From Cristatella mucedo (lineage: Eukaryota > Bryozoa > Phylactolaemata > Cristatellidae): 18,223 nt of DNA. Where the stretch lies: contig WPIO01000617.1 in the NCBI GenBank assembly GCA_009760855.2, positions 1 through 18,223 of the forward strand. The letters are read 5' to 3'. Positions 9,900 to 16,308 of this stretch are shown in pieces. Positions within the stretch are counted from its first letter, which is position 1; each line of letters opens with the position of its first letter. The translations under genes and the position numbers were made by a program. A model generated the notes under the pieces. It was not told the origin of the DNA and did not search any database. It saw nothing but the letters and a program-made list of their open reading frames with translations.

Positions 9900-11720
9900 C
9901 CACTACGCAAATGAGCTTCAAAGCTGGAGGCCTATGCCGCAAATTCTTAGCAATCCGCCGCAATCCACCACAATTCACTTTAAGTTCCCTTCAAATTCAC
10001 GACAAATTGTGTTTTCGTTTATGGATGCCCCAGCCTACGAAAGTGCCGCGCCAAAACGTCGTTGCCGGCCGGTATTAGGCTGGAGGGCCCTCCCGATCAC
10101 CAACGAGCCAATCAGAGCGAAGCGTTCCAGTACAGCTAATGACAGAAGCTCCGGTGAGGATGAACGTCTTCGGGCGTCAGTTTCGCTGTCCCCAGTTCGG
10201 TGCGTAGTCAAATAAACTGGTGGTGTTGCTCGTCGGCTGGCGTTGTGTGCAGTGCCCGACGGCCACCAAACTACGCAAATCAGATGCGAAAAAAGCTCCA
10301 AAAAGTTTTGAATACCAAACTACCTGCATTTAAAATGCACCCAGAAAATTTCTCGTGATTCCGTTCACACATTCACTCAAAGTCTATTGAAATAAGATTG
10401 CAGTGGCCCGGGTCATCGCCGCAATCCACCGCAATCCACTACATTCTAAAGAAAAAAATAAATCTCGTTCGAAAAGCTCTTTTTGTATTGCACGTGACAG
10501 TACACCCTACGATATTGCACTTAAAAAAATTTCACTTGAATCGGCACGGCCATTCTCGTGCTATGCTCTGCAATCCAGTAGCCCGGGCCAATACCACTAT
10601 TCACTACAATCCACCGAATCCGCCACCAAACGACCAGAAAAAGATTGTGCCGACCTCCTGTTTTTATTGCATGCTAAATTGTACCGTTTCTTGTGAACAC
10701 CCACGTAAAATAAAAAATTGTGCGTCCTCACACTCTGCCAATGCGAGGCAACTGCCCGAGATGATATGGGAAAATACCACAATCCACTCTATTCCACTGC
10801 AAATCATTCTCAAATCACCGTAGCGAAGCTCTAATTGACATTGCATATGTGACCATACTCAGTTCAGATTGCGCCCGTAAAATCTTGCTCAATTGTGCAC
10901 ACGCGTTCTCATGCAATGCGGTGCAATCAACTGCAACGGCTTGGTCTCATACAACAATCCACCTCAATCTGCCAAAATCACACAGCGTCCATACAGAGTA
11001 CACTAGAAGCTCTAATTATAATTGCAGCTGCTCTACTTTTCGTTTATTGTGTACTCAGATAATATCACTATAATTGTCTCGACCATTCTGCAGCAATGCA
11101 CTGCAATTGACTGCAAGGCCTGGGCCAATGTTGCAATCTGATGCTAAATGTCACGAAATCGGTTTCGCAAAGCTCTCATTTTAATTGCATTTTACAAAGC
11201 ACACTGATTAAAGTCAACCACATTATTCTTACCAATTGCGCTCATACAATATCGGGAAATGCATGGCAATCTACGGCAACGACAAGGCTCGAAGCAGCAA
11301 TTTGCTACAATCCGTGGTAAATCGACCACAAATTGGCGAAATGACAATCATCATCGTATTTCAGATTTCTTAGTGCTAAAAGTGAAATCGTAAAACGTTC
11401 AAGCTGTTTTGCTTGTTAATTGCAATCAATGTAAAGCAATCGACAGCAGCAATGGCAGGGGCCAATACCGAAATCCGTGGCAAATCGATGTGAAATCGGC
11501 TGCACCAAGCTCCCATTCTCATGTCGCATGACCTATCAGTGCGCTAGCACATACTTTAAACCGCTCTGTGCGTTCAGACTCTGGCAATGCATGGCAATCA
11601 ACAGCAATGGCCCCGGCAAACAAGACAATCCATTATTATCCATCGCAAAACGATGGAAAGTTACTGGGCCAAAATCAAATTGTTCTTACGTGTCACAGCC
11701 AACTGTGTTTAAAAGTGCAA
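9900..11720. repeat. Highly degenerate ~165-180-bp tandem array (satellite-like)
   Basis: A shared order of words recurs about nine times: TGCAATC(A/C)ACTGCAA, then GGCC(C/T)GGGCCAATAC, then CAATCCACC-type words, then AAAGCTCT followed by ATTGCA. The ATTGCA landmark sits at 10487, 10666, 10840, 11021, 11184 and (changed to GTCGCA) near 11523, giving steps of 179, 174, 181, 163 and 2 x ~170. The start landmark sits near 10400, 10567, 10740, 10915, 11093, 11260, 11430 and 11587. An extra copy near 9920-10015 is cut off by an insert. Units are strongly diverged, so this is an old array. No coding role is visible. Confidence 0.65.
10020..10280 (+). other. CpG-rich insert in the satellite array, with a small ORF
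   Basis: This piece interrupts the tandem array and differs from it in composition (GC- and CpG-rich against AT-rich flanks). It contains an ATG-started frame at 10021-10215 of 64 codons, rich in Arg, Ser, Ala and Pro (starting M-D-A-P-A-Y-E-S), of unknown function. Its stop codon TAA lies inside an AATAAA hexamer at 10211-10216, and a GCCAATCAG word lies inside it at about 10108. Whether this is a mobile insertion, a retrocopy piece or an ordinary host exon cannot be told. The frame may be chance. Confidence 0.35.
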
Positions 11721-11802
11721 TCAAATCCTTTCTAATCATCGCGAAAGTTGTCGTGTGCGCCAGCGGGCCAAAGTAGCAGGCCAAATGGGCGGACTGCACC
11801 CT

Positions 11803-11866
11803 AGTTGGCCCGTACGGGTAACGCTAGAGGGCTGAACAGCCAGTGCAAGAAGTTGGCCCGTTCGGG
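11803..11866. repeat. Short direct repeat, 48-bp spacing
   Basis: AGTTGGCCCGTACGGG at 11803-11818 recurs as AGTTGGCCCGTTCGGG at 11851-11866. On the minus strand both read in the same frame as P-(N/Y)-G-P-T, sixteen codons apart. Confidence 0.7.
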
Positions 11867-12078
11867 CAGTGCCCAAAGGCTTCAACATCTACCTCACGTT
11901 GATGTGTGGTACCTAGCATTGCAGGATTAATCTCTTCGGGTGTAGGCCTGACGGCTTCCCGAAGAATCATCTGTCTTATCTTGACCGTCGATTTTACAGC
12001 ATCGGTATGGTAAACTCCCTGACTAGGAGCAACCTCTAAGGAGATAATGGGAGAGGTAGAGAGTTTAAATGCAGCTTC
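11824..12078 (-). CDS. Unidentified 84-codon open frame (fragment)
   Basis: Read on the minus strand, 84 codons are open between stops at 12081-12079 and 11826-11824. The composition looks protein-like: a mixed helical stretch V-K-I-R-Q-M-I-L-R-E-A-V, then R-P-T-P-E-E-I-N-P-A-M-L-G, then a Cys cluster H-C-P-N-G-P-T-S-C-T-G-C near the end. The first ATG is at codon 37, so at most 48 residues follow a usable start; it is more likely an exon or a transposon fragment than a whole gene. Past the single TAG the same frame stays open to a TAA at 11688-11686, although that part overlaps the satellite array. Upstream, short pieces in other frames also look coding-like (M-D-I-G-G-H-P-D-D-V-V, near 12240), which would fit a frameshifted relic. 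I do not recognise the family. Confidence 0.35.
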   Translation of the reverse strand, partial: EAAFKLSTSPIISLEVAPSQGVYHTDAVKSTVKIRQMILREAVRPTPEEINPAMLGTTHQREVDVEAFGHCPNGPTSCTGCSAL

Positions 12079-12667
12079 CTAACAAAAATCAAGTAACAGT
12101 CTTCGAAAGGCAGGCTACCCTCAAATCCTGGTAATAACCGAGACGCTTCAGGTAGAGCCGGATGAGGCAGTCTCCACCCATTTTTGTATATCTATGCGCA
12201 CGCTGTTTACAACATCGTCTGGGTGGCCACCAATATCCATTTCAGCTTCAATCTACCGCTTTCAATAAGTCCCGGATCTCGCTTATTGGTGCAAATTTAT
12301 TAGGATAAATCCGCGGAATTCATTATTTAAGAGTTAAATAATGATCCGTCCGATTACGTTCTTGCTTTCGCATCCGTCGCTAGCACAACTATGTAAAGTA
12401 GCTGTTCCGGCGCACCTCTAAGTGGCTCCTCCCTCGCGCACGTGTGCTGTAGCGGGAGCCGTTGTGGGAGCTGGCGTATTCTGACTATTGCTCTGGAGGT
12501 CGCGTATTTTGCTGTTAGCACAAATGCTAGGTCAACTGCGCCAGCAAAAACTTTCCTAAGAGGAGCACATCGCGACTGGTGGAGTCGCCAACGACGCTCC
12601 TGTTTGAGACGGTAATTGTCAACAATTCGCACTTCACGACCCAGGTCGTGCATTCGAGTCCTGCAGC

Positions 12668-12670
<3 letters not shown>
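12079..12670. other. Unassigned region up to the AG tract
   Basis: No gene recognised. It contains a perfect inverted repeat at 12321-12343 and a smaller one, CACGACC-CA-GGTCGTG, at 12635-12650. The following TTCGAGTCC looks slightly like a tRNA B box but does not fold as a T arm. The minus-strand frame 12749-12354 is mostly a translation of the AG/CT tract plus unrecognised sequence. Confidence 0.4.
12321..12343. repeat. Perfect inverted repeat, 10-bp arms
   Basis: CATTATTTAA, loop GAG, TTAAATAATG. It would form a compact AT-rich hairpin. Function unknown. Confidence 0.9.

Positions 12671-12744
<74 letters not shown>
12671..12744. repeat. (AG)37 microsatellite
   Basis: Thirty-seven uninterrupted AG units ending exactly where a 5'-truncated family A LINE fragment starts on the plus strand. 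Open frames of Leu-Ser or Arg-Glu repeats through it are artefacts. Confidence 0.97.
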
Positions 12745-12748
<4 letters not shown>

Positions 12749-13085
12749 AGGTGGAACTCCCTCCCGGCCTGCATCAGAACAGCCCCTGACCTGACCACAT
12801 TTAAAAGGAACTTAAAAACACACCTATTTAGGGCAGCATTTAGTTGGTCCCTGTGATTCGTCCTTCGTGTGCTTATGCGTGCTGACACTGTGCATGCTGC
12901 CACTAACCACATTTGCATGCTGACCCTGTGCATGTCACCCCTAACCATGTTATCTATTTTGTTTGTTTTTCAAGCATGATTTTACTTACCATTCAATTGC
13001 ATGTCCCTTTGCAGCAAATGTAAAGCGCCTAGAAAGAGATATAGTTCTCTGAGAGCACTTTATCAAGTGCATTATTATTGTTATT
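12745..13085 (+). mobile_element. LINE family A 3' fragment
   Basis: Starting in the codons for the protein's C-terminal end (equivalent to W-N-S-L-P-T-C...T-F-K), this copy covers the whole 3' UTR: two 38-bp tandem units (12877-12914 and 12915-12952), the hairpin left arm AAAGCGCC at 13022-13029 with a decayed right arm, ATCAAGTGC and an ATT-rich tail. It is 5'-truncated and directly follows the (AG)37 tract. Confidence 0.88.
12877..12952 (+). repeat. Two 38-bp tandem units in LINE A 3' UTR
   Basis: Both units share GC(A/G)TGCTGAC-CTGTGCATG and end CC-CTAACCA. The same pair is present in the minus-strand copies near 1228-1310 and 5446-5525. The copy at 1-235 keeps only part of the second unit. 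Confidence 0.8.
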
Positions 13086-13105
13086 TTTATGGTTGGCTTA
13101 CATAT

Positions 13106-13150
13106 TTGCTCTCTGAGGGTGCTTTATCAAACGTATTATTACTGTTATTA
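13106..13150 (+). mobile_element. Second, isolated LINE A 3' terminus
   Basis: TTGCTCTCTGAGGGTGCTTT followed by ATCAAACGTATTATTACTG repeats only the last ~45 bases of family A, directly downstream of another complete family A 3' end. It is either an extremely short 5'-truncated insertion or a local duplication of the terminus. Confidence 0.65.
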
Positions 13151-13658
13151 GGCTAGTCCTTCCGGTCTCCATTCAAATACCGGTGAAGCCCTAGCCCCGT
13201 GTCACCTGACAAATGCCGCGTGTTGCCCATATCGAAAGCTATCGATGCTGCTGCCTTAGTCTGTTAAAGCACTGCTTTTGGTCAAGCTGACAAGCCAGCA
13301 CAGCTGCTGTAGACGTCTATTATAGGAGGGGGGCTGTGTTGAGCAGCCGAGCTGTGCAGGCTGCCTTCCTGGTCGGTGGCAAACCCTTGCTCGAACGCTA
13401 TTGGTGAATGAGCCGTGCCTGTTAAACGATCCTGGCTGCCTCTAGCTAAATTTGCTGCCTGTCCATTCAGCGTTAGTGGCTTAGCAGAATTACAGGCACA
13501 CTTGGCTGATGCAGGTTATGGAAGTTCATGCCGGATGCTGTTTCTTGTCTTCGAGTGACCTTAAAACGAAAATCCTTCGCCAGCATGCTTTTTTCAGCGT
13601 TTATAGCTTATTTCTGAATTGTTACTACTCGTTGTAGAGTCGAGAGAGAACTTTCTCG
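13151..13658 (+). promoter_or_regulatory. Region upstream of the zinc-finger ORF
   Basis: About 500 bases of single-copy-looking DNA between LINE debris and the zinc-finger ATG. A possible TATA-like TATTATA lies at 13318-13324, followed by a G run, and an inverted CCAAT (ATTGG) near 13405. Nothing else supports a transcription start, so treat this as a candidate promoter and 5' UTR only. Confidence 0.25.
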
Positions 13659-14183
13659 ATGGATGCGGCAGCGGTCGAAACTATACCCATTCTCCACGCT
13701 TGCGGGCAGTGCGGGAAGAAGTTTCTCCACGCTGGCCACCTCAATCGTCACGAGCTCAGTCACACTGGCATTAAGCCGCACGAGTGCGAGCGATGCAAGC
13801 GGAAGTTCACTCAGGCAAGCCATTTGAAAGTGCACCGGCTAACTCACACCGGCACGAAGCCGTACGCCTGCGATAAGTGCAGGCAGTGGTTCTCCCAATC
13901 CAGCCATTTGAGAGGTCATCAGCTGATCCACACCGGGGAGAAACGCCACGCCTGCGACGTCTGTGGAAAGTGGTTCGGGCGGTCCTTCCACTTGAAGCTG
14001 CACATGAGGACGCACACGGGCGACAAGCCGCACGCATGCAGCGAGTGTGACAGGGGTTTCGCGAGTCCGAGCAACCTCCGAGCTCACATGAGGACGCATT
14101 CGGGTAAAAAGCATCCTGCAAACGCTCGTGCTGGCCTCGATCCGAGTTCTCCGTCGGCTGCAATTGCAGCCGTCCCAAAATGA
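13659..14183 (+). CDS. C2H2 zinc-finger protein, five fingers, 174 residues
   Basis: A likely nuclear DNA-binding protein made almost wholly of five tandem C2H2 fingers with strict C-x2-C-x12-H-x3-H spacing and a 28-residue period. Zinc ligands: C15/C18/H31/H35, C43/C46/H59/H63, C71/C74/H87/H91, C99/C102/H115/H119 and C127/C130/H143/H147. Linkers are of the Kruppel type (T-G-x-K-P, with R replacing P at residue 96). A short 14-residue leader precedes finger 1, and a 25-residue Ala/Ser/Pro tail follows finger 5. Helix positions -1/2/3/6 read H-G-H-R, Q-S-H-V, Q-S-H-G, R-F-H-L and S-S-N-A; four fingers have His at position 3, which usually contacts G. The ORF has no intron. The ATG is followed by G but has T at -3, a middling start context. 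No effector domain (KRAB, BTB, ZAD, SCAN) is visible. Finger remains beyond the stop suggest it was once longer. It could be a functional intronless gene, an exon, or a retrocopy. Confidence 0.8.
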   Translation: MDAAAVETIPILHACGQCGKKFLHAGHLNRHELSHTGIKPHECERCKRKFTQASHLKVHRLTHTGTKPYACDKCRQWFSQSSHLRGHQLIHTGEKRHACDVCGKWFGRSFHLKLHMRTHTGDKPHACSECDRGFASPSNLRAHMRTHSGKKHPANARAGLDPSSPSAAIAAVPK

Positions 14184-14408
14184 GCTAGTCTGAAAGTGCA
14201 TAGACTGAACCACACTAAAACCAGACTCTTCTGCTGAATGCGAGCGGGTACAGCTGTGTGACAGCGCTGACTCGTCAGAGAAAGTGCAACTCGCGGGCGC
14301 CTCATGTGCTTTCTGATGATCAGTGATCGCCGATTCTTCACGATTGAACGTTTGGAGAAGCATCTGCTGATGCACGCTGGGCACAAGACTTGTTGCTCGG
14401 TTCGATAA
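14184..14408 (+). pseudogene. In-frame remains of further zinc fingers after the stop
   Basis: Immediately after the TGA at 14181-14183, in the same frame, S-L-K-V-H-R-L-N-H-T-K-T-R (14187-14225) repeats the second half of finger 2 (L-K-V-H-R-L-T-H-T-G-T-K). After stops at 14235, 14259 and 14268, still in frame 0, comes R-F-F-T-I-E-R-L-E-K-H-L-L-M-H-A-G-H-K (14331-14387). This has the F-x5-L-x2-H-x3-H-x-G-x-K spacing of a finger, but its Cys pair is lost (a Ser sits where the second Cys should be). So the five-finger ORF is followed by at least two decayed fingers. Either the parent protein was longer, or fingers were duplicated and then lost. Confidence 0.65.
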
Positions 14409-14738
14409 GTTGCTTCTTGCAAGAAGCCTTAATAAGTTTGTGCTGACTGGTGGTGCTGTCAATGGGAGCAGAGCCTGTAGACTCGCATCTGTTCCAAGCA
14501 GAACTCGACTGGTCTCTGTGCACAAGCAACTGCATGGTCCCAACTAGGAAGCTATCAGATTGGGACCATGCAGTTGCAGCTTGCTTTTCTGTCTCATTTG
14601 GTGCTGCTGAGTTCGCTCTGAAAGCGTTTAGCCGTATCGTTAGTAAAGTATGTGTAAGCACTCTGCTTCTTATGCTTTTTGAAGCGCGAAGCATTACTTT
14701 GAGTTGGGAAGGTAACAGTACTAAATGATAATTAAAAA
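14409..14738. other. Unassigned stretch with a perfect hairpin
   Basis: No gene recognised downstream of the zinc-finger remains. It contains the inverted repeat at 14526-14577. Open frames on both strands across it are partly mirror images of that repeat. Confidence 0.4.
14526..14577. repeat. Perfect inverted repeat, 18-bp arms, 16-nt loop
   Basis: Left arm GCAACTGCATGGTCCCAA (14526-14543), right arm its exact reverse complement (14560-14577). It would form a stable hairpin in DNA or RNA. No transposon ends or target duplication are seen around it. Confidence 0.95.
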
Positions 14739-14756
14739 AATGCATGGCCATGCATT
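14739..14756. repeat. 18-bp perfect palindrome
   Basis: AATGCATGGCCATGCATT equals its own reverse complement. It lies directly at the upstream edge of a LINE A 3' fragment. Confidence 0.95.
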
Positions 14757-14950
14757 AAAACTGAGCTTCGTGTGATGTAGCTGTGCATGTCATATCATCC
14801 GTTAAGCATGGTTATCTTGTTGTTTATTGAGCATGCTACTACTAACCATTCAATCACGTTTCCTTTGCATCAAATGTAAAGCGCCTCGAAAGAAATTGAG
14901 TTATCTGAGGGCGCTATATCAAATGTATTATTATTAATATTATTTTTAAA
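14757..14950 (+). mobile_element. LINE family A 3' end, diverged
   Basis: It contains the family A UTR words ACTAACCATTCAATCACG, TTTGCATCAAATGTAAAGCG and GAGTTATCTGAGGGCGCTAT, then ATCAAATGTATTATTATTAAT as the tail. One base in the right hairpin arm has changed (GGCGCTAT). It is 5'-truncated inside the UTR. Confidence 0.8.
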
Positions 14951-15625
14951 AAGGCTGGTGAAAGGCTGCTCTTTAAGATGACAACACCGGATCAGGGAAA
15001 CTTGATAATGATATTCCTACTGCCGTTCTTATCAAAGACACTGGAACGAGTAATGGCTGACCAATTAATCTCTAAAGTCAAAACTTCAAACCTATCAAGA
15101 AAGCTCCACTTATATTTTGTAGTTAATCGTTTCTATTTTAGTATTGCATGGGTGTATTGCAACGTTCTCAGGAATGCAGAGTAAGTAGAGGCTCTCTGTG
15201 TGCTTGTCTTGCAGGATCTTTCAGCAGTTGTGATATGATTGATCGCCAGGTCCATCTTGACCGTCTCGCATCTCGCCTGGGTAACACTGGTACAGCATTG
15301 CAATGGTTAAGGTGCTATCTTACTGGGAGACTCCAGAGCAATGATGTCTACGGGCAACAGTCATCCGAGGAATCAAAGTACAAGTTATCTCAGCGATTTG
15401 TGCCCTGTCCACTTTCCTTCACAATTTATACCGCCTTCCCACCATAATCGTCAAGCACACTCGAGGCTTTCTATCTTATACATACGACAGAGCTGCTTCT
15501 GTGCTTTGATCCTACCCGGCCTTTCAGCACGTCAAGTTCTCAGCTTCCTTTCTGTTTGTGTTGCTAATATTAGAACTCGGATGGTGGCAAACTTAACTCA
15601 ATTGCACAAAAACTTAGCGATACCC
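14951..15625 (+). pseudogene. LINE family A reverse-transcriptase relic
   Basis: The plus strand matches the internal part of family A (minus strand 2720-2070). It shows F-L-L-P-F-L-S-K-T-L-E-R-V-M-A-D-Q-L near 15015-15065, then after frame changes R-L-A-S-R-L-G-N-T-G-T-A-L-Q-W-L-R-C-Y-L near 15262-15322, and Q-Q-S-S-E. The G-V-P-Q-G and Y-A-D-D motifs are decayed: the YADD site reads from TACATACGACAGAGC near 15477. Many stops and shifts are present. The relic ends near 15625, where the duplicated Tigger block starts. It follows a separate family A 3' end, so this is another insertion. Confidence 0.75.
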
Positions 15626-15630
15626 AGAAA

Positions 15631-16266
15631 TTTTTATTATTACATAGATTATTACTACCATACCTAGAGGTTTTCCGACTGATTAGGGACACACGCACTG
15701 TCAAGGAAATATTCGTGCTTGAGGTTAATTTACTTCTTAACCACAGTAACTTATTTGCGTCAAAATATAGATCAGGAAAGAATTCAAGCAGGTAAGTTAA
15801 ATTTTAGAAACAGCCAGCTTCTTCATTTTATTACAGACTAGTGAAGAGTCAGTCTCACGACCAAATGTCCTCAAGCATATACGCGTACTGCAATCCATTT
15901 ACTGGATTAGGAAATCGTCTTCTGAAATAAAAAAACCGTCTACCATTCCCCGCTATTTTGGCCGTGCTGGATTATCTGTAGGCAGTACAGAGCTGGAAGT
16001 GTCAGACACCTGCGTCGCGGAGTTCCGATTACGGCAGTGTGGACGTGCACTCGGAGCTTCTCGAGCCCATCACTCATGTCACTCGTGTCCTTCTCAGCAC
16101 TTTCTTCTTCTTCGCTGTGATGCCAGGCGACGAAGGCAGCTTCGATGAGTTCGCGAATTCGATCGACTTCAGCCCGCCTGACCAAGGGCAAGTTAAAGAA
16201 GTTAGTTAAAGATCAAGCGGAAGGAATAAAGAGACGTCGGACAAAGAAGTGGCTCGTTTGATCCAT
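15631..16266 (+). repeat. Duplicated ~640-bp block, copy 1
   Basis: It aligns along its whole length, with small indels, to 17586-18223 (by eye somewhere around 85% identity). Shared landmarks are TTTTTATTATTACA at the left, ATTACTACCATAC, AAAATATAGATCA, AGAATTCAAGCAGGTA, GGCCGTGCTGGATTATCTG, ATGCCAGGCGACGAAGGCAG and GTTAGTTAAAGATCAAG. The offset is about 1,955 bp. The left edge contains an ATT-rich stretch like a LINE tail. Confidence 0.9.
15719..16209 (+). pseudogene. pogo/Tigger-like DDE transposase relic, copy 1
   Basis: This is a piece of the C-terminal half of a cut-and-paste transposase of the pogo/Tigger/jerky (DDE_1) group. In one frame, T-T-V-T-Y-L-R-Q-N-I-D-Q-E-R-I-Q (D codon at 15770-15772) lines up with the family pattern L-P-x-N-T-T-S-x-x-Q-P-x-D-Q-G-x-I, whose Asp is the third catalytic residue. 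It is followed by F-R-N-S-Q-L-L-H-F-I. After a stop (15839) and a +1 shift comes K-P-S-T-I-P-R-Y-F-G-R-A-G, matching the family's T-I-R-N-C-F-R-K-A-G-F. The last frame ends S-F-D-E-F-A-N-S-I-D-F and a stop at 16207-16209. The N-terminal DNA-binding part and first two catalytic Asp are absent. Confidence 0.62.
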
Positions 16267-16308
16267 GCCACGCATAATTCCCCACTCGCCACCCATAATT
16301 CCCCACTG
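16267..16308. repeat. Two 21-bp tandem units
   Basis: GCCACGCATAATTCCCCACT and GCCACCCATAATTCCCCACT (16267-16286 and 16288-16307), one mismatch, right at the end of duplicated block copy 1. Confidence 0.9.

Noticed and set aside
12595-12668. tRNA-like or SINE head (TTCGAGTCC near a hairpin) before the AG tract
   Set aside because: The T-arm stem does not pair and no A box or cloverleaf could be drawn.
12354-12948. Minus-strand ORFs with long Leu-Ser repeats, and a plus-strand Arg-Glu repeat ORF
   Set aside because: They are translations of the (AG)37 microsatellite and LINE UTR, not proteins.
13807-14543. Long minus-strand ORFs (123 and 234 codons) opposite the zinc-finger gene
   Set aside because: Antisense shadows caused by the biased codons of tandem zinc fingers; no domain of their own.
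15940-16191. Minus-strand ORF rich in Glu and Ser over the Tigger relic
   Set aside because: The plus strand gives motifs matching a transposase in order, and the minus-strand frame is not kept in the second copy.
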